A stretch of DNA of 35,816 nucleotides, taken from NCBI GenBank assembly GCA_022340265.1, contig JAJDOH010000048.1:1-35816 (forward strand). Direction: 5' to 3'. The notes below the pieces were generated by a model that saw nothing but the letters and a program-made list of their open reading frames with translations, was not told where the DNA came from and did no database searches. Source of the DNA: Deltaproteobacteria bacterium. GTDB lineage: Bacteria; Desulfobacterota; DSM-4660; Desulfatiglandales; Desulfatiglandaceae. Below, in pieces: positions 7,941 through 19,268 of this stretch (position 1 is its first letter; each line of letters opens with the position of its first letter). A program made the translations under genes and the position numbers.

Positions 7941-10900
7941 AAGGAATGATCGCCTGGTTTGCGGAAAACCACGTCGCTGCCAATCTGCTCATGCTCTTTC
8001 TCATACTGGCGGGTGCCGTCACGGCCCTTACCATGAAGGTTGAGGTCTTTCCCGAGTTTTCCCTGGACATGATCACCGTAACCACTTCCTATCCCGGTGC
8101 CTCGCCCTCTGAGGTGGAAGAAGCCATTGTTCGCCGCATCGAGGAACGGGTGGCGGGACTGTCCGGCATCAAGCGCATCGATTCCACCTCTCGGGAAGGT
8201 TTGGGGACCGTCACCATCGAGGTCATGAAAGACTGGTCCCTTAAGAAATTGCTGGATGAGGTCAAAAGCGAGGTGGACAGTATCACCACTTTTCCCAATG
8301 AGGCGGAACGGCCCATTGTGCGGGAAGTGACCCGAAGGAACCGGGTGATCAGCCTGGCCGTCTACGGGGATGCTTCTGAGTCCACCATTAAGAATCTGGC
8401 AGAGAACATCAAAGACGAAATTATCAATCTTCCGGGTATTACCCAGGCGGATCTTGCCGGGGTCAAGACCGGTGAAATTCATATCGAAATCTCTGAGGAC
8501 ACCCTCCGGCGGTACGGTTTGACCCTGGGAAAGGTAGCGGATGCCGTCCGTAAAGGGAGTCTGGATCTGCCGGCGGGCCGTGTAAAGACGTCTGGCGGGG
8601 AAATCCTGATCCGCACCAAGGGGCGGCGGTATTATGCCGATGAATATCGGGATGTGCCCATCCTCACCAATGCCGACGGCACCAAAGTCACCCTGGGCCA
8701 GATCGCTGTTTTAAGTGACGGATTTGAGGACGTGGATCTGGCGGCCCGGTTTCAGGGAAAGCCGTGCGCTTTGATTGAAGTATTTCGTGTGGCGGACCAG
8801 AACGCATTGACCGTGGCGAAAACCATCAAAGAATTTGCCGAAAAAATCCGACCGACACTTCCCGAAGGCATGAATATCGGTATTTACAATGATCGATCGG
8901 TCATGCTCAAAAGCCGTCTTGACCTTCTGCTGAGGAATATGGCGCTGGGTTTGATCCTGGTCAGCATTCTGTTGGGCCTTTTCTTAGACTTGAAACTCGC
9001 CTTCTGGGTAACCCTTGGGGTTCCCATCTCTTTCCTGGCGGGACTCTGGATGCTGCCCTATTTCGATGTGTCCATCAACATGATCAGCCTTTTCGGTTTC
9101 ATTATGGTTCTGGGTATCGTGGTGGACGATGCCATCGTTATCGGGGAAAACATTTTCCGAAAATATGAGGAGGGAATGGATCCTCTTAAGGGATCTATCG
9201 ATGGCGCCGTGGAGGTGGGAATGCCGGTGGTTTTTGCGGTCCTGACAACCGTGGCGGCATTCTGGCCCCTGTTGTCGGGGACGGGCAATATGGGTAAGGT
9301 CATGCGCAACATTCCCATCGTGGTCATTCTGGTGTTGTTGGGCTCATTGGTGGAATCCATGACGATTTTGCCGTCTCACCTCAACCGCAGCCGAAGGCGC
9401 AAGGTTAGGCATCTGCTTAAACAAAAGAAAGAGAAACTGATTTCCAGGGCCCTCAAGTGGTTCATTCGCGGGCCCTATACCAAGATGGTGACATTTTGCG
9501 TGAGGTGGCGTTATGCAACCGTGGCCGTGGGTATTGCCATCCTTTTGTTGACCGTGGGGGTCTGGAAAGGCGGGTGGATACGCTTCACCTTTTTTCCGAA
9601 AGTGGAAGGGGATACACTGACCTGTTCGGTCACCATGCCGGCGGGGACCTCCGTATCACGAACGGAAAAGGTCGTGAAACGTCTTGAGGAAACCGCCAGG
9701 GAAACCATTGCGGAAACGGAAAAACAACGCCCGGATGGTGGGGAACCCCTCCTGGAGTACATGATCTCCCTTGTGGGTCTCCATACCGGAGGGCATGGTC
9801 CCAACGCGGGAACGGGACAATCGGGAAGCCACCTGGCACAGGTGTTCGTTCAACTCCTGGAAGGCGAAAAACGAGATGTGAGCGCCGTGGACCTGATTAA
9901 ATTGTGGCGGAAAAAAGTGGGTGTCATTCCCGATGCTGAATCCATCGTGTTTCAGAGCGACCTTTTCAGCGCCGGCAACCCCGTGGAAGTCCACCTTTCT
10001 CTGGATGATCACGAGCAGCTTCTGGCGGCAACCGATGATCTGAAGCGGGAGCTGGACAAATATCCCGGCGTATTTGATGTGAGCGACAGCTTTCTTCCCG
10101 GAAAAGAAGAGATGCAGCTCAAGCTCAAGCCCGCCGCAAAAAGTCTGGGATTGACCCTGAGCGACCTGGCCCAACAGGTGCGAGCCGCCTTTTACGGGGC
10201 CGAAGCCCTCAGGCTTCAGCGGGACCAGGATGAGGTCAAGGTGCTGGTCCGTTACCCGGAGGAAGAACGCCGGTCCCTGGGGTTCGTGGAAGAGATGCGG
10301 ATTCGGTCCCCCGATGGTCAGGAAGTTCCTTTCCGTCAGGTGGCGGAAGTGAAAATGGAGCAGGGATATGCTTCTATAGAGCGGGCTCAACGGCTTCGTG
10401 TCATCAAGGTGACGGCTGATGTGGATGAAACGGTGGCCAACGCCAATGAAGTGCGAATGGATCTGGAAAGCCGTATTTTACCCGATCTGAAATTTAAATA
10501 CGCAGGTCTGCGATACACCATGGAGGGAGAAGGCAAGGAGCAGAAAGAATCTCTGGCCGATGTGGTGAGCGGATTTTCGGTGGCCCTTTTCTGTATTTAT
10601 GCCCTTCTGGCCATCCCTTTTAAATCTTTCAGCCAGCCCCTTGTTGTTATGGCCGCCATTCCTTTCGGGCTGGTGGGTGCCATCGCAGGGCATCTCATCA
10701 TGGGGCTTAACCTGAGCCTGTTGAGTCTTATGGGCATGGTGGGTCTTTCCGGAGTGGTGGTTAATGATTCCCTGGTGTTGATCGATGCCGCCAACAGAAT
10801 TCGAAAAAAAGGTGCAACTGCCAAGGAATCGGTAATTCTTGCGGGGAGTCTTCGCTTCCGTGCCATTATCCTCACATCGTTAACCACCTTCGCAGGGCTG

Positions 10901-11098
10901 ACGCCCATGATTCTGGAAAAGAGCATTCAGGCCCAATTTCTCATTCCCATGGCGGTGAGTCTCGGATTCGGGGTTATGTTCGCCACCGGCATTACACTGC
11001 TTTTGATTCCATGCGGCTATGCGATCCTTGACGATTTCCACAACCTGTTGGGCTTAACTCGAAAAGAATCTCTTGAGGAGGTTGCTGAAAAACCATAG
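7937..11098 (+). CDS. RND efflux pump permease
   Basis: A 1053-residue inner-membrane proton-driven transporter of the HAE-RND (AcrB-like) superfamily. The N-terminus MKGMIAWFAENHVAANLLML begins TM1. The FPEFSLDMITVTTSYPGASPSEVEE block and the first periplasmic porter domain follow. TM4 carries the paired proton-relay aspartates in GIVVDDAIVIGENI (Asp397-Asp398). The second half repeats the fold, with VVVNDSLVLIDAANRIRKKG in TM10 and RAIILTSLTTFAGLTPMI in TM11. The large periplasmic loops are complete. The substrate is unknown. Translation is coupled to the adaptor by an ATGA overlap. It converges on the methyltransferase gene, 24 bases away, and I see no convincing terminator between them. 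Confidence 0.96.
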   Translation: MKGMIAWFAENHVAANLLMLFLILAGAVTALTMKVEVFPEFSLDMITVTTSYPGASPSEVEEAIVRRIEERVAGLSGIKRIDSTSREGLGTVTIEVMKDWSLKKLLDEVKSEVDSITTFPNEAERPIVREVTRRNRVISLAVYGDASESTIKNLAENIKDEIINLPGITQADLAGVKTGEIHIEISEDTLRRYGLTLGKVADAVRKGSLDLPAGRVKTSGGEILIRTKGRRYYADEYRDVPILTNADGTKVTLGQIAVLSDGFEDVDLAARFQGKPCALIEVFRVADQNALTVAKTIKEFAEKIRPTLPEGMNIGIYNDRSVMLKSRLDLLLRNMALGLILVSILLGLFLDLKLAFWVTLGVPISFLAGLWMLPYFDVSINMISLFGFIMVLGIVVDDAIVIGENIFRKYEEGMDPLKGSIDGAVEVGMPVVFAVLTTVAAFWPLLSGTGNMGKVMRNIPIVVILVLLGSLVESMTILPSHLNRSRRRKVRHLLKQKKEKLISRALKWFIRGPYTKMVTFCVRWRYATVAVGIAILLLTVGVWKGGWIRFTFFPKVEGDTLTCSVTMPAGTSVSRTEKVVKRLEETARETIAETEKQRPDGGEPLLEYMISLVGLHTGGHGPNAGTGQSGSHLAQVFVQLLEGEKRDVSAVDLIKLWRKKVGVIPDAESIVFQSDLFSAGNPVEVHLSLDDHEQLLAATDDLKRELDKYPGVFDVSDSFLPGKEEMQLKLKPAAKSLGLTLSDLAQQVRAAFYGAEALRLQRDQDEVKVLVRYPEEERRSLGFVEEMRIRSPDGQEVPFRQVAEVKMEQGYASIERAQRLRVIKVTADVDETVANANEVRMDLESRILPDLKFKYAGLRYTMEGEGKEQKESLADVVSGFSVALFCIYALLAIPFKSFSQPLVVMAAIPFGLVGAIAGHLIMGLNLSLLSLMGMVGLSGVVVNDSLVLIDAANRIRKKGATAKESVILAGSLRFRAIILTSLTTFAGLTPMILEKSIQAQFLIPMAVSLGFGVMFATGITLLLIPCGYAILDDFHNLLGLTRKESLEEVAEKP

Positions 11099-11121
11099 GA
11101 ACCCCTTTTTTTGAAAAACAG

Positions 11122-12225
11122 TTACTCCCTCTTCTTGCAGAAGAAATGAAGATTGAAGGGATCTTTCGGTATCACTTCCACCGAAACATCTGAAAAACCC
11201 GCCTCTTTCAGCATTGAAACAGCCTTCTCCCGTCCCCACATCATGCCGAGGCCCGTTCCCCCATCGGCCAATCCCACGGGCATGCAGTGCATGAGGCTGA
11301 CTGTGTAGAGAAACATGCCCATGGGGTGATCCATGTTTTTGCTAAGATCGCTGCTGGCGGCAATATCCACCATGGAAAACAGACCCCCATCCTTCAGTAT
11401 GGCATGAATCCCCTCAAGGGCTTCCATGGGTCTTGTCTGGTCGTGAATGGCGTCAAAGGCGGTCACATAGTCCAAGGATCCTCGCAGTTCCGTGTTCTCA
11501 GTCAATGCTGCAGCATCGCGATTTTGAAAAGTGATGTTTTCAAGGTTAGTTTCTTTGACTGTGGATGTTGCTTTCAAAATGACGCTTTCTGACATGTCGA
11601 TGCCCAAAAATTGGCTTTTGGGAAAGGCCTCGGCCATCAGCATCAGAGCGACCCCTTCTCCGCAGCCGATATCGCAGACAGAGATGCCGGTTTTCAGCTT
11701 CCTGACCATTGCACCGTTTTCAACCGATGGAAGAAACTGGCTGACCAGTACCTGACGATGTTTCGCGTCAGCCAACTCGGTCATAAAACGTTGAAACCCC
11801 GGGTACATTTCATAGGGGATGCCTTTCCCCGTTTTGAACCCTCCTTCAACGGCCTCAAATACGGTTGCGGTGAGGAGGGGAATTTCCTGCATATAGATCC
11901 CCATATTGTCGTTTTCAGCCCGGCGGGTGATCAAGTCGGCATGGGCTTTCGGCAGCTGAAACAGGTCTTGTCCGTTTTGATCTTTGATAAGATGAACGAT
12001 GCCGCCAGTGACCATGATGCTAAGCCACTCCAGTACATAGCGTTCGTTTAACCCCGCTTTTTTTGAAATTTGGGAGGCTGTTTGTGGGGTATCGAGATCA
12101 TCCATAACGTCGAAGAGCCGGGCCCTGTAGCCAAGTCCCATGGCCAGGTTCAAAGCGCCGTAGTTGAGAATATCCGTCAGTTTCCGGGAAAAATCATTGC
12201 TATCGTTTTTCGTTTGATCGTTCAT
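11122..12225 (-). CDS. SAM-dependent methyltransferase with N-terminal winged helix
   Basis: A 367-residue class I methyltransferase. Residues about 15-95 resemble the winged-helix dimerisation region of O-methyltransferase-like proteins (LGYRARLFDVMDDL, TASQISKKAGLNERYVLEWL). The SAM site is VCDIGCGEGVALMLMAEAFP (motif I), followed by FLGIDMSESVI, and DYVTAFDAIHDQTRP is the later acidic loop. The architecture recalls the Rv2258c-type methyltransferases; the acceptor is unknown. I chose the ATG at 12225 because GAGGG stands just before it. An ATG at 12378 would add 51 residues that look like intergenic translation. Probably the last gene of the minus-strand group EF-G-like, mogA, methyltransferase. 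Confidence 0.87.
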   Translation of the reverse strand: MNDQTKNDSNDFSRKLTDILNYGALNLAMGLGYRARLFDVMDDLDTPQTASQISKKAGLNERYVLEWLSIMVTGGIVHLIKDQNGQDLFQLPKAHADLITRRAENDNMGIYMQEIPLLTATVFEAVEGGFKTGKGIPYEMYPGFQRFMTELADAKHRQVLVSQFLPSVENGAMVRKLKTGISVCDIGCGEGVALMLMAEAFPKSQFLGIDMSESVILKATSTVKETNLENITFQNRDAAALTENTELRGSLDYVTAFDAIHDQTRPMEALEGIHAILKDGGLFSMVDIAASSDLSKNMDHPMGMFLYTVSLMHCMPVGLADGGTGLGMMWGREKAVSMLKEAGFSDVSVEVIPKDPFNLHFFCKKRE

Positions 12226-12432
12226 TGATTGCCCTCTTGAAACTTTCTCAAAATTTTTAATTTCGCCTATCTTACCGACTGATAGAGAATATTCAATTTG
12301 AAAATGAATAGAGGCATTCCCGTGACCGATGAAGACAAAGGTCACTGGCTCGAACGGGTGGCGGAAAAAATGGCCCAAATGGCACGGCAGGGGGGTGGTG
12401 TGGCGGCCTTGTTCAGCTTTCCGCTTGATGGG

Positions 12433-12933
12433 CTAATGAGTCGCGCAATCCGAGGTGTCGCCGCCCAGTTTTGCGAGGCTGTGATTAAGTGCCGGTAAAA
12501 CCACTGCAAGATTTTCAGCGGCCCCTTTGGGGCTCCCCGGAAGGTTGATGACGAGAGAGGCCTTTCGAACACCGACCATGGCTCTGGAGATCATGGCATG
12601 GGGCGTTTTTTTGAGACTTTCGGCTCGCATGGCTTCCGCCATGCCGGGCACCTGAAAATCAATGACTGTTTCCATGGCCTGAGGGGTTACATCGTTGGGG
12701 CTCAAACCGGTGCCCCCGGTTGTAACGATGAGGGGCAGGCGCTCTTCGTCGACCCATGCGACCAACGTATCCGCTATTTCTTTAAGTTGATCCGGAACAA
12801 TGTGTCTCTTGAGCACTTCAATGCCATGGTTTTCCAACATTTGCTGGATCCTGTCTCCGCTTTCATCATCCCTGAGGCCCACCGCCCCTTTGGTGCTGAT
12901 AGTGAGAACGCCTGCCCTTATCTTATTTTCCAT
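12433..12933 (-). CDS. mogA: Molybdopterin adenylyltransferase, MogA/MoaB family
   Basis: A 166-residue protein of the MoCF-binding family that adenylylates molybdopterin in molybdenum/tungsten cofactor synthesis. The conserved nucleotide site is VTTGGTGLSPNDVTPQA, with the functional Asp after the GGTG loop, followed by VPGMAEAMRAESL, HAMISRAMVGVR and INLPGSPKGAAENL. Size and motifs are complete for a stand-alone MogA/MoaB; the two cannot be separated with certainty by eye. It begins 12 bases after the EF-G-like gene's stop, so the two are probably co-transcribed, although the functional link is not evident. Such a gene fits an organism with Mo- or W-dependent oxidoreductases. Confidence 0.92.
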   Translation of the reverse strand: MENKIRAGVLTISTKGAVGLRDDESGDRIQQMLENHGIEVLKRHIVPDQLKEIADTLVAWVDEERLPLIVTTGGTGLSPNDVTPQAMETVIDFQVPGMAEAMRAESLKKTPHAMISRAMVGVRKASLVINLPGSPKGAAENLAVVLPALNHSLAKLGGDTSDCATH

Positions 12934-12945
12934 TAACCGCGCCTG

Positions 12946-15024
12946 TTAATCCTCGACCGCTGATGCTGCGATAACCTTTTCAGCCAGTTGGGCCGGCAGC
13001 TCTTCGTAGTGGGACTGTTCCATCACAAATGTGCCACGGCCTCCCGTCATGGAATTGAGATCCAACGCATATCTCAGTACTTCGGACATGGGAACCTGGG
13101 CTTTGATGATCTGGTATTTGCCCTGTGAGTCCATCCCGAGAACACGGCCGCGGCGTCCGTTGAGATCGCCCATGACATCGCCCATCACTTCTTCGGGTAC
13201 GGTAATTTCCATTTTCATAATGGGTTCAAGCAAAATGGGATTGGCCTCCTGCATGGCTTTTTTGAGGCACATCCTGGCAGCAATTTTAAACGCCATTTCA
13301 GAAGAATCCACATCGTGGGCCTTTCCGTCGTAAAAACGAACCTTCAGGTCCACCACCGGATAGCCGGCGACCGCACCGCTGTCCAGGGATTCCACCAGAC
13401 CTTTTTCGACGGCGGGTACGAAATTCCGGGGAACGTTCATGCCGGTCAGGTCTTCCATGAACTCGAATCCGGAATCCAGCTTCAACGGGGTGACGTCAAA
13501 GTGGACTTCGGCAAATTGTCCTCTTCCCCCGGATTGCTTTTTGTGTCGGTAAACAACGCCTTTGACAGGTTTTTTGATGGTTTCCCGGTAGGGTACTTTG
13601 ACCGGGTTCAGGTTGACTTCCACACCGAATTTTCGTTTCAGCTTTTCGCACGCGTTTTCCAGGTGGATCTGTCCCGTGCCTGACAGGACGACCTCACCTG
13701 TGGATTGATCCCGGGCCAGTTTGAGGGTCGGATCTTCTTCGAGAAGTTTGGCAAAAGAGGTGAATACCTTGTCCTCGCTCCCCTTGACCTTCGCTTCCAC
13801 AGCATATGATAACACCGAAGGCAATCCTTCGATGGGTTTGTAAATGATGGGATCCTTTTCGGAACAAAGGGTATCCCCGGTGACGGTTTCTTTAAGCTTG
13901 GCCATGGCGACGATATCGCCGGGCCCGGCCGCCTCAAGGGGTTGCTGTTTCTTTCCTTCGAGGATCAGGAGTTGGCCGATTTTTTCCTTTGCGTCTTTGG
14001 TTGCGTTGTAAACGGTGGAATCGGAAGAAAGGATGCCGGAGAAAACCCGTGCCAGGGTGAGTTTGCCGGCAAAGGGGTCTGCAACGGTTTTGAAAACAAG
14101 TGCTGAGAAAGGCGCATCCACCGCGGCTGCGCGTTCCGTTTCTTCATTTGTGCCTGGCACGGTCCCTTTTCGGGGCTCTCTTTCAACAGGTGCCGGCAAC
14201 CCGTCCACCACCAGATCCATCAGTTGCGGAACGGCCATATTGAGGACTGCGGAACCGCACATAACGGGGGTAATCAGTCCCGATTTAATGCCTTTAAACA
14301 GGGTTGTTTCGATCTGTTTATCGGAGAGTTCCTCGCCCTCAAGGTATTTTTCCATAAGGTCGTCATCAACTTCAACCACATTTTCAATCATCATTTCACG
14401 CCATTCTTCGGCCGTGTCTTTAAGATCATCGGAGATGTCCGTGGTTTCAAATTTGCCGCTGCCGTCTTTGCTGTAAACGTAAGCTTTTTGTTTGATCAGG
14501 TCCACAACACCCGAAAAACGGTCTTCCGCACCGATGGGGATGATTACGGGTGTCGCCTTTAACTCAAAAGTTTGATTGATGCCATCAAGGGTCTGAAAAA
14601 AATCGGCACGCTCACGGTCCATTCTGTTAATAAAAATGATCTTGGGAAGCCCCTGCTCTTCGGCAAAGGCCCAGACTTTCTCAGTGCCCACTTTAACGCC
14701 TGCAGTGGCGTCAATAACAACCACCGAGCCGTCGGCTGCCTGCAGAGAAAATTTGGCATCGGAAAGGAAATTGTCGTCACCCGGGGTATCGATAATATTA
14801 ATGGTATGTTTTTTCCAGGCGCAGTGGTGAAATGCCGTGTTCAGGGTAGATTTTCGCTTGATCTCTTCCGGTTCAAAATCAAAGTTCGAGGAGCCGTCAT
14901 CCACTTTGCAAAGCCTCGTCGTGGCCTTACCGTTAAACAGCATTGCCTCCGCCAGAGATGTTTTACCTGAGCCCCCGTGTGCAATGAGAGCAGCATTCCT
15001 TAATTGTTCAGCCTTTTTTTCCAT
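12946..15024 (-). CDS. EF-G paralog (elongation factor G-like GTPase)
   Basis: A 692-residue translational GTPase with the full EF-G layout: G domain, domain II, and domains III-V (VEVNLNPVKVPYRETIKK, GRGQFAEVHFDV, and ending MTGGRGTFVMEQSHYEELP). Several G motifs depart from canonical FusA. The P-loop is AHGGSGKT (15-22) instead of AHIDAGKT. The G2 region reads KRKSTLN instead of the RGITI type. G3 is DTPGDDNF (79-86), so the His after DTPG that activates GTP hydrolysis is Asp here. G4 is NRMD (133-136). It is therefore a paralog beside a canonical fusA elsewhere, as in FusA2/EF-G2-like groups. Its role (recycling, stress or other) is unknown. AGGAAAGGG precedes the ATG. Confidence 0.9.
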   Translation of the reverse strand: MEKKAEQLRNAALIAHGGSGKTSLAEAMLFNGKATTRLCKVDDGSSNFDFEPEEIKRKSTLNTAFHHCAWKKHTINIIDTPGDDNFLSDAKFSLQAADGSVVVIDATAGVKVGTEKVWAFAEEQGLPKIIFINRMDRERADFFQTLDGINQTFELKATPVIIPIGAEDRFSGVVDLIKQKAYVYSKDGSGKFETTDISDDLKDTAEEWREMMIENVVEVDDDLMEKYLEGEELSDKQIETTLFKGIKSGLITPVMCGSAVLNMAVPQLMDLVVDGLPAPVEREPRKGTVPGTNEETERAAAVDAPFSALVFKTVADPFAGKLTLARVFSGILSSDSTVYNATKDAKEKIGQLLILEGKKQQPLEAAGPGDIVAMAKLKETVTGDTLCSEKDPIIYKPIEGLPSVLSYAVEAKVKGSEDKVFTSFAKLLEEDPTLKLARDQSTGEVVLSGTGQIHLENACEKLKRKFGVEVNLNPVKVPYRETIKKPVKGVVYRHKKQSGGRGQFAEVHFDVTPLKLDSGFEFMEDLTGMNVPRNFVPAVEKGLVESLDSGAVAGYPVVDLKVRFYDGKAHDVDSSEMAFKIAARMCLKKAMQEANPILLEPIMKMEITVPEEVMGDVMGDLNGRRGRVLGMDSQGKYQIIKAQVPMSEVLRYALDLNSMTGGRGTFVMEQSHYEELPAQLAEKVIAASAVED

Positions 15025-15348
15025 TTAGAACCCTTTCCTGATCAATTTTATTGCATGTATGGTTTGAGTTTAATACGGTTGCAAATGAACAGTTTTTTAC
15101 GCTTCACCACCTTTCGCCTTTGTCCAATCAAAGTGCCGAAAATGGGATGAATGATGTGATATACCCACAATTTCAAATAAAAGTATGCGAAAATCGCCAA
15201 GGTATGAAAATTACATCAACCGGTAAAACAAAGTCAAGACAGAATTCCTCCCCACCTTTTTTTAATTGCCAATCCGGAAAAATGTGTTATGCTTAAAGAT
15301 TGTGAAAATTAGCTTCAGATAAAATGAGACCTTTTGGGGAGGTTTGGT
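15025..15348. other. Divergent intergenic region, EF-G-like gene / xerC
   Basis: About 320 bases between divergently read genes. The right part holds a plausible xerC promoter, listed separately. On the minus strand, TTGACT (complement of 15232-15237) could be a -35 for the EF-G-like gene, but no good -10 follows. The plus-strand open frame at 15051-15296 has no ribosome site and no family resemblance. Nothing else is evident. Confidence 0.5.
15266..15293 (+). promoter_or_regulatory. Probable promoter of the xerC-hslVU-arg run
   Basis: TTGCCA (-35, five of six consensus bases) at 15266-15271, a 16-base spacer, and TATGCT (-10) at 15288-15293, preceded by the extended element TGT. It lies about 55 bases before the xerC start. 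No other good promoter stands between it and xerC. Confidence 0.5.
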
Positions 15349-16278
15349 TTGCTGCTCGAAGAAGGGATCAAACGCTTTATCAGGTACCTTCACGATGAAA
15401 AAGGGTACTCAAAACATACGCAGCGAAACTATCAGGTGGACCTGGCGCAGTTTGCATTCTTTCTGGCTCAGGAAATGGCTTTACCCCTGGAAGAAAATAA
15501 CCCTGATTTTTCCATAGAGAAGATTGAAAGCAAGACCATTCGAAAATTTGTGGGAAGCCTTTATGGAAAGCTGAAGCGAACCACCATTGCCCGAAAGCTT
15601 TCCGCAGTGCGGTCTTTTTTCCTGTTTCTTGAGAAAGAGGGGCTTATCAAGACCAATCCGGCTGGAGAATTGCAAAGTCCCAAACTGGAAAAATACATCC
15701 CCTCCCATCTACCCGTGGATGAGGTTTTCAGGCTGATGGACTTGCCGAATCGTGAGAATTCTCTTGGTTTAAGGGACCTTGCAATCCTGGAAGTGCTTTA
15801 TTCCTGTGGTATCAGGGTTGCTGAACTGACGGGGATGAACGTTACCAGCATTGATTACGATCAGCGACTTGTGAAGGTAACGGGGAAAGGGAACAAAGAA
15901 CGTCTTGTTCCCATCGGCAGACAGGCATTGAAAGCCGTGAAAGCATATATTTCTGCCACCGAAGAAGTGAGAAAACGTGCGACACAAAAGGGTGAGGGCG
16001 AGCCGCTGTTCATGAATTTTCGCGGGGGTCGTTTGACAACCCGAAGCATTGGCCGAATCGTTAAACAATATGCGGGCGCAGGCGGGTTGACGGAAGACAT
16101 CAGCCCCCACAGCATGCGGCACACATTTGCGACCCATATGCTGGACGGCGGCGCGGATCTGCGTTCCGTGCAGGAGCTTCTGGGACACAAAAGCCTTTCA
16201 ACAACCCAGAAATATACCCATGTCAGCCTTGATCGGCTCATGGAAGTGTACGACAAGGCCCATCCCCGTAGCGGCTGA
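15349..16278 (+). CDS. xerC: Tyrosine recombinase XerC
   Basis: A 309-residue site-specific recombinase that, with XerD, resolves chromosome dimers at dif. The N-terminal SAM-like core-binding domain ([19 protein letters not shown]) is followed by the catalytic domain, with Arg156 in [11 protein letters not shown], Lys180 in [12 protein letters not shown], His254 and Arg257 in [10 protein letters not shown], His280 in LLGHKSLS and Tyr289 as nucleophile in TTQKYTH. I chose TTG at 15349 because GGGGAGG at 15336-15342 stands 6 bases before it. The in-frame TTG at 15334 lies against that ribosome site. XerC rather than XerD is supported by the adjacent hslV/hslU and by dapF downstream, a neighbourhood typical of xerC. 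Confidence 0.93.
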   Translation: MLLEEGIKRFIRYLHDEKGYSKHTQRNYQVDLAQFAFFLAQEMALPLEENNPDFSIEKIESKTIRKFVGSLYGKLKRTTIARKLSAVRSFFLFLEKEGLIKTNPAGELQSPKLEKYIPSHLPVDEVFRLMDLPNRENSLGLRDLAILEVLYSCGIRVAELTGMNVTSIDYDQRLVKVTGKGNKERLVPIGRQALKAVKAYISATEEVRKRATQKGEGEPLFMNFRGGRLTTRSIGRIVKQYAGAGGLTEDISPHSMRHTFATHMLDGGADLRSVQELLGHKSLSTTQKYTHVSLDRLMEVYDKAHPRSG

Positions 16279-16319
16279 GACGGGTTGAAAAGAGGCAAAT
16301 CACATTAAAGGGAACAACA

Positions 16320-16883
16320 ATGAACACGGATGGTCTGGATAAAATAAGGGCAACCACCGTTTTGGCCGTCAGGAAAAACGGCAGGTGTGTTATGGGTGGT
16401 GATGGACAGGTAACCCTGGGAGACACCATCATGAAGCATAAGGCCACAAAAGTTCGCCGCATGTACCAGGATACGGTGCTGACAGGGTTTGCCGGTGCCG
16501 CTGCGGATGCCTTCAACCTTTTCGAACGCCTGGAGGGAAAACTGGAGAGTTACGGCGGAAACCTTGTGAAAGCTGCGGTGGAGTTGGCAAAGGATTGGCG
16601 AACCGACAAAATCCTTCGTAGACTGGAAGCCTTGCTGCTGGCGGCGGATGAACAACACATGCTGATCATTTCGGGAACCGGAGATGTCATTGAACCCGAT
16701 ATGAGCGTGGCGGCCATCGGTTCCGGCGGACCCTATGCCCAGGCGGCTGCCCAGGCGTTGACATTGCATTCGGATTTGGAGGCAAAGGCCGTTGTGGAAG
16801 AGTCCCTCAAGATTGCCGCTTCAATTTGCTTGTACACAAATGAACACATCACGGTTCTTGAGTTGGATGACGATGGTAACTGA
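16320..16883 (+). CDS. hslV: ATP-dependent protease peptidase subunit HslV
   Basis: A 187-residue Ntn-hydrolase, the proteolytic core of the HslUV (ClpQY) complex. The mature N-terminus should be Thr12 in [12 protein letters not shown], the nucleophile exposed by removal of an 11-residue leader; in E. coli only Met is removed. Other family blocks are [44 protein letters not shown] and [16 protein letters not shown]. It lies 41 bases after xerC and 45 bases before hslU, as in many bacteria. AAAGGGA precedes the ATG. Confidence 0.96.
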   Translation: MNTDGLDKIRATTVLAVRKNGRCVMGGDGQVTLGDTIMKHKATKVRRMYQDTVLTGFAGAAADAFNLFERLEGKLESYGGNLVKAAVELAKDWRTDKILRRLEALLLAADEQHMLIISGTGDVIEPDMSVAAIGSGGPYAQAAAQALTLHSDLEAKAVVEESLKIAASICLYTNEHITVLELDDDGN

Positions 16884-16928
16884 ATAACGTAATAATGCAA
16901 TTATATCATAACAAAGAAGCGTTTATGT

Positions 16929-19234
<2,306 letters not shown>

Positions 19235-19268
19235 AATTTATCGAGATGTTTAAGGAAAGGGTTAACTC

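Noticed and set aside
12226-12378. 51-residue N-terminal extension of the methyltransferase
   Set aside because: The extension looks like translated intergenic DNA; the ATG at 12225 has a GAGGG ribosome site and a natural N-terminus.
12298-12498. Plus-strand open frame of 66 codons before and over the mogA 3' end
   Set aside because: It overlaps the firmly identified mogA gene and has no ribosome site or recognisable domain.
15051-15296. Plus-strand open frame of 81 codons between the EF-G-like gene and xerC
   Set aside because: No ribosome site, no family resemblance, composition like intergenic DNA, and it overlaps the likely xerC promoter.
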